A DNA stretch of 64,000 bases from Pseudarthrobacter sp. AL07 (GCF_029960665.1 NZ_JASBRB010000005.1:62001-126000); one strand, 5' to 3'; shown: positions 10,014 to 19,647, counted from the stretch's first letter. Numbers and translations: made by a program. The notes: generated by a model not told the origin, from the letters alone.

Positions 10014-10098
10014 GGGAGTCCTTAAGTTCTCTTGCGGTCCGCCCTACAGTCTACAAAGCGGGGCGCCGGAAGTCGGGGACGCCGGGATCCCGCGGGCG

Positions 10099-10638
10099 TC
10101 AGTGACCCACTCCGGCAAAGGCCAGCGCCTGGCAGACCAGGGCGCCGCGGCCGCCGCTGAATTCGAGCTGGACGTCGGCGCTGAGCACTTCCGCCGGAGT
10201 CATCCACGTCAGTTCCAGGGCATCCTGGCGGGGCTCGCATTCGCCCGTCACGGGGATGACATAGGCCAGGGACACCGCGTGCTGGCGTTCGTCAGTGAAG
10301 CCGGTCTGGGACGGGGCCGGGAAGTATTCGGCCACCGTGAAGGGCACCGGGCTGATGGGGAGCTGCGGAAAAGCCAGCGGCCCCAGGTCCTTTTCCATAT
10401 GGCGCAGGAGTGCGGCGCGGATGGTCTCGCGGTAGATCACGCGGCCCGATACCAGCGACCGGATCATGTTCCCGTCCTCATCGGCCTGGAGCAGCGTGCC
10501 AACCTCGTTCACAAAACCCAGCGGATCCAGCCTGACCGGCACGGCCTCCACATAGATCATGGGGAGCCTCCCGCGGGCCTCAAAAAGGTCTTCTTCGGAG
10601 AGCCAGCCGGGATTCGGGTCAGGAGTGCGAACGTTCAT
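10099..10638 (-). CDS. Nudix-hydrolase-like protein (DUF4916 type)
   Basis: 179 residues. The centre GRVIYRETIRAALLRHMEKDLG aligns with the Nudix box, but the REUxEE core reads RHMEKDL, so metal-dependent hydrolysis is doubtful. The layout (LPMIYVEAVPVRLDPLG at the start, VSLAYVIPVTGE and ELTWMTPAEVL later) fits an actinobacterial Nudix-like family. It lies between the unknown protein and the VOC gene, all leftward. Role unknown. Confidence 0.7.
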   Translation of the reverse strand: MNVRTPDPNPGWLSEEDLFEARGRLPMIYVEAVPVRLDPLGFVNEVGTLLQADEDGNMIRSLVSGRVIYRETIRAALLRHMEKDLGPLAFPQLPISPVPFTVAEYFPAPSQTGFTDERQHAVSLAYVIPVTGECEPRQDALELTWMTPAEVLSADVQLEFSGGRGALVCQALAFAGVGH

Positions 10639-10738
10639 GGTTAAGTTCTACCCCATCGGACGGCCGTGGACCGCTGAGGGGTGAGCTCTCAGCGTAAAGC
10701 GTCGCCCAAAGCGCGGGAATCTCACCCCTCGGCCCGGT

Positions 10739-11497
10739 TCACTGTGAGGCGAGGCGCTGCGAGATCCAGACGGTGGGCGGGACGTGCGGGGCGGCAGCGG
10801 CTGCCGCAGTCCCGGTGGTGCCTGCGGAATCGGGGTTGGCCACGTGCAGGGTCCGGCCGAACGCCTCCTCGGTTTCGCTGACGTCCAGCCCGGCGGCTGC
10901 GAGCCGCTCCCGCAAGGCGCCCAGATCGCCGTCGTACTCAAATCCCAGGCCGGACCGCGGCGGGCCGGATGCCGGGCGTACCATCAGCACCCCGCCGTTC
11001 TTGGCGGTGAAGTCGGCGGTTTCGTCTGCGTCCGGGACGGGGCGGAACCTGGCGCCGATGTCCTGAAGCGTCACCGCGGCCGCGCCGGGATCCGCCGTAA
11101 ACCAGACGCCGACGACGGTGAGCGCCGGATCAGCGTCCGCCGCGTTGGGCTCCCGCGCACCTTTGTCAGCCAGGAAGCTGAAGCCGTCCCGGCCGGTGAT
11201 GCGGCAGGACTCGCCGTGATCAGCGGCAATGAGTTCGGCGACGGTATTTCCGGATTCCTCCGCGGCCAGGGCGGTGCGCCGGGCGAATTCGGCCAGATCG
11301 CTCACCTCGACGCCCAGGGCCGTGATGCCGTCATCCATGGCACCCGCGTCGGTCAGATGCAGGGCCAGCCGGCCGGAACCGGCGTCGAACTCCCGCCACG
11401 GGCCGTCATCAACGGTCTTGGCCAGGCCCAGGGCAGTCAGGATTGGCTCCCAACTGTCCGGCCGGGAGGTGAAATGGACGGGTCGGACACGCAGCAT
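10739..11497 (-). CDS. VOC (glyoxalase/bleomycin-resistance fold) protein
   Basis: 252 residues from ATG 11497, preceded by GAGGAGGAACC, which fixes the start over a longer in-frame option. Two VOC-like halves: MLRVRPVHFTSRPDSWEPIL with GSGRLALHL, and TVVGVWFTADPGAAAVTLQ with GLGFEYDGDL. The fold covers dioxygenases, glyoxalases and antibiotic-binding proteins. Metal ligands are not obvious. The C-terminus carries an Ala/Gly-rich stretch before VPPTVWISQRLAS. Confidence 0.7.
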   Translation of the reverse strand: MLRVRPVHFTSRPDSWEPILTALGLAKTVDDGPWREFDAGSGRLALHLTDAGAMDDGITALGVEVSDLAEFARRTALAAEESGNTVAELIAADHGESCRITGRDGFSFLADKGAREPNAADADPALTVVGVWFTADPGAAAVTLQDIGARFRPVPDADETADFTAKNGGVLMVRPASGPPRSGLGFEYDGDLGALRERLAAAGLDVSETEEAFGRTLHVANPDSAGTTGTAAAAAAPHVPPTVWISQRLASQ

Positions 11498-11574
11498 GGT
11501 TCCTCCTCGAAACCGGGACAGGTGGACTACCGCCATCATGCCACTTCCTGCGGAAGGCAGGCAGAATAGGGCCC

Positions 11575-12177
11575 ATGGCCATTGAACTCGAGGAACTGCT
11601 GGTAGCGGACGCGGCGGAGTGGCGGCTGTGGCTGGAGGCCAACCACAACGACAGCCCTGGCGTGTGGCTGGTGCTGCACAAGAAGGGCGGCAACACCACC
11701 GAACTGGACTACGAAGCCGCGCTGCAGGAGGCGCTGTGCTTTGGCTGGATCGACGGTCAGGGCAAAAGGCGCGACGACGGCAGTTCCTTCCAACGGATGA
11801 CCCGCCGCGGCCCGAAGAGCGTCTGGTCGGCGCGGAATGTGGACCGCATCGGGAAGCTCGAGGCTGCCGGCCGGATGACTGTGGCAGGCCGCGCGGCCGT
11901 CGGCGCCGCCAAGGCGGACGGGCGCTGGGAGGCAGCCTATGTGGGGCAGGCGACGGCGGAAGTCCCGCCGGATCTGGCCGCCGCGATCGCTGCCGTTCCC
12001 GAGGCCCAGGCCATGTTCGACGTCCTCACCTCCGTGAACCGGTATGCCCTGATTTACCGGACGAATTCGGTTAAGCAGGCGTCCACGCGGGAACGGAAAA
12101 TCGCCGGTTTTGTGGAGATGCTGGCCCGGAGCGAGGCGCCGTATCCGCAGAAGAAAAAGCCCCACCCAACTGAGTAG
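11575..12177 (+). CDS. YdeI/OmpD-associated family protein
   Basis: 200 residues. SPGVWLVLHKKGGNTTELDYEAALQEALCFGWIDG and FQRMTRRGPKSVWSARN are the two hallmark blocks of the YdeI (bacteriocin-protection/OmpD-associated) family; the C-terminal NRYALIYRTNSVKQASTRERKI block is also present. It is probably cytosolic. Its biochemical function is not established. The stop codon lies inside the bidirectional hairpin shared with the iron-transport operon. Confidence 0.85.
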   Translation: MAIELEELLVADAAEWRLWLEANHNDSPGVWLVLHKKGGNTTELDYEAALQEALCFGWIDGQGKRRDDGSSFQRMTRRGPKSVWSARNVDRIGKLEAAGRMTVAGRAAVGAAKADGRWEAAYVGQATAEVPPDLAAAIAAVPEAQAMFDVLTSVNRYALIYRTNSVKQASTRERKIAGFVEMLARSEAPYPQKKKPHPTE

Positions 12178-12230
12178 CAGTAACTGTCGTTTTGGGGGCT
12201 CATAACGACAGTTGCTGCTACTTAGTTGGG
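12165..12230. terminator. Bidirectional terminator, long dyad
   Basis: Two 27-base arms with two mismatches (12165-12191 and 12204-12230) surround a 12-nt loop. The core is AACTGTCGTT / AACGACAGTT. It includes the last codons of the YdeI-family gene and ends 2 bp from the fbpC stop, so it can serve both convergent units. Confidence 0.8.
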
Positions 12231-12231
12231 T

Positions 12232-13389
12232 TTAGTCGTCCAGGGGGAAGGCGACGGCTTCGCCCACCACCCGCAGGCAGAGTTCCATACCGGGCCGGGC
12301 GATGGAGGCGTTCCAGTGCCGGATGGTGATGACTTCGCCGCCGCCGGGGTAGCGGTGGTCGGCGCGGCCGGCCAGTTCCGGCGGCACAGAGAGTTTAAGG
12401 CGCACGGTGGTTTCCGGGCCGAAGTAGTCGGTGTCCACCACCACGCCGCGGATGGGGCCATCCTCGGCAATGCGGATCTGCTCCGGACGCAGCATCAGCT
12501 GCACCCGGCCCTGGGCAGGAGGGCGGCGCACGGGAATTTCGCCCAGTGAGCACGTGGCCAGCGAGCCTTCCATCCAGGCGTCCAGGATGACGGCGTCGCC
12601 CAGGAACTCTGCGGTGGCGCGGTCTGCTGGGCGGGTATAGACCACAAACGGGTTGCCGATCTGGGCCAGCTTGCCGCCGCGCATCACCGCCACCTGGTCC
12701 GCGAAGGACAGGGCCTCGGACTGGTCGTGCGTGACCAGGATGGTTGTCACGCCGGCTTTGTTGAGAACCTTGGCCACGGCCCGCCGGGTGGCCACGCGCA
12801 GGCCGGCATCCAGGGCTGAAAAAGGCTCGTCGAGCAGCATCAGTTCGGGTTCGCGGGCCAGCGCACGGGCCAGGGCCACCCGCTGCTGTTGCCCGCCGGA
12901 CAGCTGATGTGGCCTCCGCTTGGCCATGGAGGCGTCCAGCGAGACCATGGCCAACAGCTCGCTGATCCGGCCTTCCGCCGCGCGGCGGCCACCCGCCAGC
13001 TTGGCGGTGTCCAGGCCGAACGCGATGTTCTGGCCCACCGTCAGGTGCGGGAAGAGCGCCCCGTCCTGGGCCACATACCCCACCTGGCGCTTGTGCGCAG
13101 GCAACCATACGCCGTCGCCCGCCACCTTGGTGCCGTTGAGCGAGATGCTGCCGGTGGCGGGGTGTTCAAAGCCGGCGATCAGCCGCAGCAGAGTGGTCTT
13201 GCCCGAGCCGGAGGGCCCCACGATGGCGGTGGTGCCGCCCTTGGCCACGGACAGGTTGACGCCCTTGAGGACGGCCTGGGAGGCAAAGTTCTTGGTGACA
13301 TCGGCGATCTGCAGGTGGCTGTTGGTGGAGGGTGCCACAGACGGCGCGATCCGCGGTACCGGAAGCCTGGAGGGGGATTGTTCGGTCAC
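12232..13389 (-). CDS. fbpC: Iron(III) ABC transporter ATP-binding protein
   Basis: 385 residues, GTG start overlapping the permease stop (GTGA). Walker A GPSGSGKTT lies near residues 58-66, the signature is LSGGQQQR, Walker B LMLLDEPFSALD and the switch His follows in LVTHDQ. The C-terminal ~130 residues form a TOBE-type domain (RPEQIRIAEDGPIRGVV). It powers the FbpB-type permease encoded just upstream. Iron is inferred from the linked binding protein and the iron box. Confidence 0.9.
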   Translation of the reverse strand: MTEQSPSRLPVPRIAPSVAPSTNSHLQIADVTKNFASQAVLKGVNLSVAKGGTTAIVGPSGSGKTTLLRLIAGFEHPATGSISLNGTKVAGDGVWLPAHKRQVGYVAQDGALFPHLTVGQNIAFGLDTAKLAGGRRAAEGRISELLAMVSLDASMAKRRPHQLSGGQQQRVALARALAREPELMLLDEPFSALDAGLRVATRRAVAKVLNKAGVTTILVTHDQSEALSFADQVAVMRGGKLAQIGNPFVVYTRPADRATAEFLGDAVILDAWMEGSLATCSLGEIPVRRPPAQGRVQLMLRPEQIRIAEDGPIRGVVVDTDYFGPETTVRLKLSVPPELAGRADHRYPGGGEVITIRHWNASIARPGMELCLRVVGEAVAFPLDD

Positions 13390-14978
13390 TGTCCGGCTAC
13401 TTTCTTGGACTGCTGGAAGAGAAGGTACGTCATTGGAGCCGAGAGCAGAATCATCAGCAGGGCGTACGGGGCGGCGCCCGCGTAGTCGATTTCGCTGCTC
13501 TTGCTCCAGAACTCGGTGGCGAGCGTCCGGGTCCCGTTCGGGGAGAGCAGGAGGGTGGCGGTCAGCTCGTTGGCGATGGCCAGGAACACCAGGGCAGCGC
13601 CGCCCGCGGCCGCCGGCGCGGTCAGCCGCAGCGTGACCCGGATGAAGGCCAGCAGCGGCGGTTTGCCCAGGGCCTGGGCGGCTTCGTCGAGTTCCTTGGG
13701 GGCCTGGGACAGGCCGGCGCGGAGATTGACCAGCGCCCGGGGCAGGAACAGCAGGACGTACGCGGCCACCAGCACTCCGGCCGTCTGATAGACGCCGGGG
13801 ACCAGACGGATACTGACGGTAACGAACGCGAGGCCCACCACAATCCCGGGCAGGGAACTGGTGACGTAGTTTGAGAGCTCCAGCGACTTGCTGAACCAGC
13901 TGGGGTGCCGCACCGCAAGGAAGGCCATGGGGAACGCGACGACGGTGGTCACCACCGCGCCGGCCAGGCCGTAGCCGAGTGTGGTCAGGAGGGCCGGAGC
14001 GAACTCGTCGGCAGCCCAGACCGCGGAACCGCCCGCGGTGATCCAGCGCAGGACAAAGAACACCGGCAGCCCGAAGGCCAGTCCCGTCAAAGCAAGCAGG
14101 GACAGCTGCGCCGGAACCTCGTAGGCGTGCAGTGGCAGGCGCAGTGCCCTGGCCTGGGCGCCGGATCCTACGCGGGCATAGCGGGCCGTGCCCCGGCCGC
14201 GGACCTCCACCACCAGCAGGATCAGGCAGAAAAACACCAGGACGCTGGCGAGCATATTGCCGGCGGTCCCGTTAAAAGTGGACTGGTACTGGACCATGAT
14301 CGCCGTGGTGAACGTATCGAAACGGATCATCGCGAACGCACCGTATTCGGCGAGCAGGTGAAGGCCCACCAGCAGGGCGCCGCCGGTCATGGCGATGCGC
14401 AGTTGCGGCAGGACCACCCGGAAAAAGACCCGCCAGTTGCCGAGCCCCAGCGCGGCCGCGGACTGTTCGATGGCCGGGTCCAGCCGGCCGAGTGTAGCGG
14501 CCGCCGGGATGTACACCAGCGGGAAATAGGAGAGCGTGGCGATCAGGACACCGGAGCCCAGTCCGGCCAGGGACGGGACCGCCGATACCCAGGCGTAGCT
14601 GTTTACAAACGCCGGGATGGCCAGCGGTGCTGCCAGCAGCACCGCCCAGATTTTGTGGCCGCGGAGTTTGGTCCGCTCCACCAGCCACGCACCGCCAACG
14701 CCGAGGACGATGCTGAGCGGAATGGTGATCACCATCAGCAGGACCGTGTTGAGCAGGAGCTCGCCCACTTTCGGCCGGAAGATCAGTTCGACGGCGGTGT
14801 CCCACCCGGTGGCCGCCGTCATGTACACGACGTACCCCAGCGGTACCAGGGAAAACAGGGCGATCAGCACTGCCAGGATGGACACCGCGGAAACGCCGAG
14901 AGGCGGGCGGGGGCTAGTGCCCCGGCCCGCCGTCGTCGTGCTCCCCGCTGAGGGGGGAGCCGATAGATCAGTGGTCAC
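13386..14978 (-). CDS. fbpB: Iron(III) ABC transporter permease, two fused permease domains
   Basis: 530 residues with about 12 membrane helices forming two BPD_transp_1 halves, the normal layout of FbpB. ABC-coupling loops occur once per half: EQSAAALGLGNWRVFFRVVLP and ELDEAAQALGKPPLLAFIRV. The first ~25 residues are Ser/Thr/Pro-rich and cytoplasmic. It lies 5 bp downstream of the binding-protein gene and overlaps the ATPase gene by four bases. Confidence 0.92.
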   Translation of the reverse strand: MTTDLSAPPSAGSTTTAGRGTSPRPPLGVSAVSILAVLIALFSLVPLGYVVYMTAATGWDTAVELIFRPKVGELLLNTVLLMVITIPLSIVLGVGGAWLVERTKLRGHKIWAVLLAAPLAIPAFVNSYAWVSAVPSLAGLGSGVLIATLSYFPLVYIPAAATLGRLDPAIEQSAAALGLGNWRVFFRVVLPQLRIAMTGGALLVGLHLLAEYGAFAMIRFDTFTTAIMVQYQSTFNGTAGNMLASVLVFFCLILLVVEVRGRGTARYARVGSGAQARALRLPLHAYEVPAQLSLLALTGLAFGLPVFFVLRWITAGGSAVWAADEFAPALLTTLGYGLAGAVVTTVVAFPMAFLAVRHPSWFSKSLELSNYVTSSLPGIVVGLAFVTVSIRLVPGVYQTAGVLVAAYVLLFLPRALVNLRAGLSQAPKELDEAAQALGKPPLLAFIRVTLRLTAPAAAGGAALVFLAIANELTATLLLSPNGTRTLATEFWSKSSEIDYAGAAPYALLMILLSAPMTYLLFQQSKKVAGQ

Positions 14979-14983
14979 TGAAA

Positions 14984-16030
14984 TTACAGGAGTCCTGCCT
15001 TGGTCATCAGCTCGGTGACCTTCGTGGAGTTCAGCTTGGCCGGGTCCACGGTGGGCGCCTGGAGTTCCTTGATCGGAACCAGCTTGTCGTTGGCGGGCAC
15101 CTCGGAAGCGATGGCGTACTCGAAGGAGGTGCCGTTCTTGAGGACCTCCTGGCCCTTCTTGCCGGTGATGAACTTCAGGAAGGCCTGGGCAGCCGCAGCG
15201 TTCTTGGATGACGTCAGCACGCCGCCGCCGGAGACTGACAGAAACGCGCCCGGATCCTGGTTCTTGAAGTAGTACGGGGTGACGTTCTTGGAGTTCTCGC
15301 CGGTCTTGGCCTGGTCGCCGTAGTAGTAGTAGTGGTAGATCAACGCGGCGTCTACTTCACCGGCGTTGACTGCCTTCATGGCGGTGCTGTTGCCCTTGTA
15401 GGCTGTGAAGTTTTCCTTCATGCCCTTGAGCCATTCCTCGGTAGCTGCCTCGCCCTTAAGTTCCATCAGCGCGGCCACGATCGCCTGGAAGTCGGCGCCG
15501 GACGGTGAAGCGGCCCACTTGCCTTTCCACTCCGGGTTGGCCAGGTCCAGCATGGACTTGGGCAGCTTGTCTTCGCTGATCTTGGTCTTGTCGTACACCA
15601 GGACGGTGGAGCGGGCGGCGATACCCGTCCACTTGTTGGTGCTGGGGCGGAACTCGGCCGGAACCTGGTCCACGGTGGCCTTGTCGACGTCAGCAAAGAG
15701 GCCGGCGTTTTCAACCTGCGCCATGGCGGGGGAGTTTTCGGTGAGGAAGATGTCAGCCGGGGACGCTGCGCCTTCCTGGACGATCTGGTTGGAGAGCTCG
15801 GTGTCCGAACCCTGGCGCAGGGTCACCTTGACGCCGGTCTCCGCGGTGAAGTCGTCGATCCATTCCTTGGTCAGGCTCTCGTGCTGGGCGTTGTAGACCG
15901 TGATCTCGCCGGAGACGGCGGAGCCTGAACCGGTGGCTGCCGGGGAGGTGCTGCCGCCGCAGGCGGTCAGTCCGAGGGCTGCGGTGGCGGCGAGTGCGAT
16001 GCCGGCCAGGGCGCTGTTGCGGATCTTCAT
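14984..16030 (-). CDS. fbpA: Iron(III) ABC transporter substrate-binding lipoprotein
   Basis: 348 residues. The lipobox is LTAC at about residues 21-24 after a short signal peptide. The mature part starts GEITVYNAQHESLTKEWID, the usual FbpA opening, and has the tyrosine-rich segment ALIYHYYYYGDQ, where FbpA proteins bind Fe(III) through adjacent Tyr residues. It is first in the operon, behind the iron box, so expression should rise on iron limitation. Confidence 0.93.
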   Translation of the reverse strand: MKIRNSALAGIALAATAALGLTACGGSTSPAATGSGSAVSGEITVYNAQHESLTKEWIDDFTAETGVKVTLRQGSDTELSNQIVQEGAASPADIFLTENSPAMAQVENAGLFADVDKATVDQVPAEFRPSTNKWTGIAARSTVLVYDKTKISEDKLPKSMLDLANPEWKGKWAASPSGADFQAIVAALMELKGEAATEEWLKGMKENFTAYKGNSTAMKAVNAGEVDAALIYHYYYYGDQAKTGENSKNVTPYYFKNQDPGAFLSVSGGGVLTSSKNAAAAQAFLKFITGKKGQEVLKNGTSFEYAIASEVPANDKLVPIKELQAPTVDPAKLNSTKVTELMTKAGLL

Positions 16031-16110
16031 GGGGGCTGCTTTCTGGGGAAAAGTGTGTGGACCGTCGGTCCTGGCGAGTCTGGAGTTAGGGTTGGCTCAC
16101 TCGAGAAACT

Positions 16111-16129
16111 GTAGGTTAGCCAAACCTAA
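16111..16129. promoter_or_regulatory. DtxR/IdeR iron box
   Basis: GTAGGTTAGCCAAACCTAA matches 17 of 19 positions of the consensus TTAGGTTAGCCTAACCTAA. It lies about 80 bp upstream of the fbpA start, as expected for iron-dependent repression by a DtxR/IdeR homologue. Confidence 0.88.
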
Positions 16130-16200
16130 GACACCAAGCGGCGCGGACCATAAGTGATAAGGATCACATGCATTACGCAACTGTTGCATGACCTAATTGG

Positions 16201-17388
16201 TCAACGTTTCGGCTGAATGGCCGCAGCGGCTTCCAGTACCATCCAGGCCTGCAGCTGGGTGGAAAGTTCGACGGCGGCACCTGGCGGGTAGGTGGTGTCC
16301 GCCGGGTTTGCCGCGTGGGTGGAAAACACATACCTGCCGTTGCCGGCTGTTGCCGCCCCGGCTTCGGCTGGCCGGCGGCCCGCCCAGAGGGCCTCGGCGG
16401 TAGCGGTCACCAGCTCCCTGGCCGTGTTCCGCGCGGACTCCGGAAGCCGGGCGTCGACGGCGGCGAGTGCCAGATACCGGCAGAGAATCCCGGTGAAGAG
16501 TCCGCCGTCGCCCGTTCCGTCGCAGCGGAGGATGCGGGGGAAACTGCCCGGCGCTGTGGTGTGCACCGTCAGGTGCTGGGTTACGCCGTCAATGACCGCC
16601 GCGGCCCGGGCGAGGTTGGCGTCGCCGCCGAGCTCCAGCAGCGCTCCCAGCACGGGGCCTTGGTTGTAGGTGTAGATGGTGTTCTCCACCATCACTTCGC
16701 CGGCCGCATTGAGCCGCGCCCCGTCAACGTAGAGGCCCTGAGTCTCGTCAAACAGCACGGCATTGAGCCAGTCCACCAGCCGCTGTGCCTTGGCCTGCTG
16801 GCCTGTCCGGGCGTAGTAGAGCGCCACAGGGGCCGTGGCAGGGGTGTTCTTGAAATCGCGCTTTTTGCTCCAGAAGGTCCCCCCGCCCAGGTCGTCCGTG
16901 GAGGCGGAATCGAACTGAAGGGTCAGGGTTTTGTGGACCCTGGCGTTGCGGCGGCGTCCGGGTTTACGTGTCTCCTCGGCCAGGCCCTGCAGTCGGCGCG
17001 TCGCCAGAGCCAGCCAGGCCATGTCGTCGAAATAGTTGTTGACGAAAGTGAAGGCGTTGCGCAGGCGGATCCCGGTGACGAGCCTGGAGGCGAGCTTGCC
17101 GGCGCTGGGGTGGTGCGGGCCGTTGAACCGGGCTGCAGGGGTGGCTCCGTTGCCCAGTTCGCGGCGCCCGGCGTCCACCAGGCAGTCCACGTAGTGGGCC
17201 TGCCACCAGTAGTGCCACGGGTGGAGGAGGTTCTTGAGGTGTTTCGACGGCCACTGCACGGCGGCGAGGTGGGTTCCCGGCAGGAACAGCAGGCGCCGGC
17301 CGAAAAGTCCCGTGACGGAGCGTGCCGCGACGTTGGCGCGCTCCTGCCAGTCGGCGGGCTGCCAGTTGGTGGGTTCGGCATCCGTCAT
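16201..17388 (-). CDS. Glycoside hydrolase family 76 protein (alpha-1,6-mannanase type)
   Basis: 395 residues. NNYFDDMAWLALA near residue 135 has the Asp-Asp pair that serves as catalytic residues in GH76. GGGTFWSKKRDFKNTPATAP and NTIYTYNQGPVLGAL are two further conserved blocks. There is no signal peptide, so it is predicted to be cytoplasmic, unlike secreted yeast-mannan-degrading members. Substrates may be short manno-oligosaccharides or host cell-envelope mannan precursors. It is a single-gene unit; 70 bp separate it from the iron box region. Confidence 0.85.
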   Translation of the reverse strand: MTDAEPTNWQPADWQERANVAARSVTGLFGRRLLFLPGTHLAAVQWPSKHLKNLLHPWHYWWQAHYVDCLVDAGRRELGNGATPAARFNGPHHPSAGKLASRLVTGIRLRNAFTFVNNYFDDMAWLALATRRLQGLAEETRKPGRRRNARVHKTLTLQFDSASTDDLGGGTFWSKKRDFKNTPATAPVALYYARTGQQAKAQRLVDWLNAVLFDETQGLYVDGARLNAAGEVMVENTIYTYNQGPVLGALLELGGDANLARAAAVIDGVTQHLTVHTTAPGSFPRILRCDGTGDGGLFTGILCRYLALAAVDARLPESARNTARELVTATAEALWAGRRPAEAGAATAGNGRYVFSTHAANPADTTYPPGAAVELSTQLQAWMVLEAAAAIQPKR

Positions 17389-17490
17389 CCGTTTAGCCTA
17401 GCGGGTGCGGCCCACCCGAATTTCAGTTAAGATTCACTAACTTTTGTTTCGCGCCGGTCGCCGGTGTCGGAGCCACATCAAGGAGGATGT

Positions 17491-18288
17491 ATGGACGTCT
17501 TGGGTACTGTCGCGTTGATTACGGGTGGGGCGTCCGGCTTGGGGGCTGCCACAGCGAAACGCCTGTTCGACGCCGGCGCCTCGGTGGTGCTGATCGACCT
17601 GCCGTCCTCTGCCGGTGCGGCCTACGCCGCCGAGCTTAACGCCGCCGGCAGCGGTTCGGGGCCACGAGCGGCCTTTGTCCCCGCAGACGTCACCAACGAA
17701 GCTGAGGTGCAGGCCGCCGTCGACACCGCTGTGGCGCTCGGGCCGCTCCGCATTGTTGTGAACTGCGCCGGCGTCGCCACGCCGGGCAAGGTCCTGGGCC
17801 GGGACGGCGTCCTCCCGCTGGACACGTTCAACCGCGTCATCCAGGTCAACCTGATCGGGACTTTTAATGTGCTGCGTCTGGCGGCCGCGGCCATGGTTTC
17901 AACGGAACCTGTGAATACTGAGCTGGGCGGCCCTGAGCGCGGCGTCATCATCAACACCGCCTCCGTGGCTGCCTTCGACGGGCAGATCGGCCAGCCGGCC
18001 TACGCCGCGTCCAAGGGCGCCGTCGCCGCCATGACACTGCCGCTGGCCCGGGAACTGGCCCGCTCCCTGGTGCGCGTGGTGACCATCGCCCCGGGTATTT
18101 TCGAGACACCCATGATGGCGACGCTGTCCGACGAAGCCCAGGCTTCCCTGGGCCAGCAGGTCCCGCACCCGTCCCGTCTGGGCAAGCCCGCGGAATACGC
18201 CAGCCTGGTGGCCCACATTGTGGAAAATGCGATGATCAACGGCGAAACCATCCGGCTCGACGGCGCCATCCGGATGGGCCCGAAATGA
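17491..18288 (+). CDS. Short-chain dehydrogenase, 3-hydroxyacyl-CoA dehydrogenase type
   Basis: 265 residues from ATG 17491, with a strong AAGGAGG at 17480-17486. The cofactor motif is [12 protein letters not shown] with an Asp after beta-2 (VVLIDLP), favouring NAD. The catalytic set is Ser in [10 protein letters not shown] and YAASK. The overall pattern matches HSD10-like 3-hydroxyacyl-CoA dehydrogenases. It overlaps the acyl-CoA dehydrogenase gene by ATGA, so the two should act in one fatty-acid or branched-chain acyl-CoA oxidation route. Confidence 0.87.
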   Translation: MDVLGTVALITGGASGLGAATAKRLFDAGASVVLIDLPSSAGAAYAAELNAAGSGSGPRAAFVPADVTNEAEVQAAVDTAVALGPLRIVVNCAGVATPGKVLGRDGVLPLDTFNRVIQVNLIGTFNVLRLAAAAMVSTEPVNTELGGPERGVIINTASVAAFDGQIGQPAYAASKGAVAAMTLPLARELARSLVRVVTIAPGIFETPMMATLSDEAQASLGQQVPHPSRLGKPAEYASLVAHIVENAMINGETIRLDGAIRMGPK

Positions 18289-19580
18289 GCCGGCCCCGCA
18301 CCGCCGAACCGCCCGCCTCCGGGCCGCCCATTTCGGGACCCGCCGCTTCGGAACCCGCCATCTCCGGGCCAGGGATCGAGGGCCTGCCCACTGCCGATCT
18401 TTTCGCTTACGAGTCCTTCCTCAGCGCTAAGGAGCGGGCCAAGCTGGCTGAGCTGCGCGAGTTCCTGGCCACGGAGATCGCCCCGTACGCGTCGGACTGG
18501 TGGAACAAGGCGGAGTTCCCGGCGCACATCCTGCCCAAGCTCGCCGCTCTGGAGCTGAGCACGCCGGCTCAGCGCGGCTACAGCAATCTCTTCGCGGGAC
18601 TGGTCATCGCCGAGATGACGCGCGTTGATACGTCGATCGCCACCTTTTTCCTGGTCCACCACGATCTGTTTGTGGAGTCGCTCTACGGTTTTGGGTCGGC
18701 CGGCCAGAAGGCAACGCTGCTTGCGGACGCCTCAAGCCTGCGCATCACCGGCGCGTTCGCGCTCACGGAGCCCGGCCACGGCTCTGACGTGGCCGGCGGC
18801 ATGGAGACCCGTGCCCGGCGCATCTCCAGCGCTACGGGAGAGCCCGACGACGGCGGCGACTCGTGGGTGCTTAACGGCGCCAAGCGCTGGATCGGGAACG
18901 GGACGTTCTGCGACTACCTACTGGTGTGGGCCAGGGACGAGGCCGTGGCCGCCGACGGGCAGGGTGCCGTCCGCGGGTTCATCGTTGATGCTTCATTGCC
19001 GGGTGTGAGCCGGAGCCGGATCGAGAACAAGATTGCGCTCCGGACCGTGCAGAACGCGGACATTGTGTTTGAGGATGTCCACGTCGCCGAGTCTGACCGG
19101 TTCGCCGGCATCAGCAGTTTCGAGGACACCAACGAGCTCCTGCGTGGCTCGCGGATCATGGTGGCGTGGCAGGCCGTGGGGCAGCAGCTGGCGGCGTTCG
19201 ACGTCGCCCGGCAGTACGCGGTCGAACGCCACCAGTTCGGCCGGCCGCTGGCGAAATTCCAGCTCATCCAGCAGCAACTGGTGACCATGCTGGGCAACGC
19301 GGTGGCGAGTATGGCCATGATGGCGCGTGTTGCCCAATTGCAGGACGACGGCGCGGCGGACATGCCGCAGGTGGCGCTCGCCAAGTCCTATACGAGTGCC
19401 CGGATGCGGGAGACCGTGGCGCTGGGGCGGTCCATCCTTGGCGGCAACGGGATCGTGACCGACTACCGGATGGCCAAAATCTTCGCCGACGCCGAGGCCA
19501 TCTACACCTACGAGGGCTCGTTCGAAATCAACACGCTCATTGTGGGCCGGGCGGTCACCGGCGTCTCAGCGATCGTCTGA
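18285..19580 (+). CDS. Acyl-CoA dehydrogenase
   Basis: 431 residues. After a Pro/Ser-rich head with repeated SGP units (to about residue 35), the family blocks follow: [13 protein letters not shown] (FAD contact), [36 protein letters not shown] and [30 protein letters not shown] holds the catalytic Glu at the glutaryl-CoA dehydrogenase position. It resembles glutaryl-CoA or short/branched acyl-CoA dehydrogenases. It overlaps the dehydrogenase gene upstream and is followed by a terminator. Confidence 0.9.
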   Translation: MSRPRTAEPPASGPPISGPAASEPAISGPGIEGLPTADLFAYESFLSAKERAKLAELREFLATEIAPYASDWWNKAEFPAHILPKLAALELSTPAQRGYSNLFAGLVIAEMTRVDTSIATFFLVHHDLFVESLYGFGSAGQKATLLADASSLRITGAFALTEPGHGSDVAGGMETRARRISSATGEPDDGGDSWVLNGAKRWIGNGTFCDYLLVWARDEAVAADGQGAVRGFIVDASLPGVSRSRIENKIALRTVQNADIVFEDVHVAESDRFAGISSFEDTNELLRGSRIMVAWQAVGQQLAAFDVARQYAVERHQFGRPLAKFQLIQQQLVTMLGNAVASMAMMARVAQLQDDGAADMPQVALAKSYTSARMRETVALGRSILGGNGIVTDYRMAKIFADAEAIYTYEGSFEINTLIVGRAVTGVSAIV

Positions 19581-19590
19581 CCCACCATTT

Positions 19591-19647
19591 AGCGCGAAAG
19601 GACACTTGAGGCCCCGTTCCGCTGGGGCTTAAGTGTCCTTTCGCGCT
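19591..19647. terminator. Bidirectional terminator, GGACACTT dyad family
   Basis: A 17-bp perfect stem (AGCGCGAAAGGACACTT / AAGTGTCCTTTCGCGCT) plus an imperfect inner GGCCCC/GGGGCT stem. It lies between two convergent genes, ending on the first base of the DUF1684 stop codon. Confidence 0.8.

Noticed and set aside
16083..16101. Second iron box next to the first
   Set aside because: Only about 12 of 19 positions match the consensus, close to chance for this composition.
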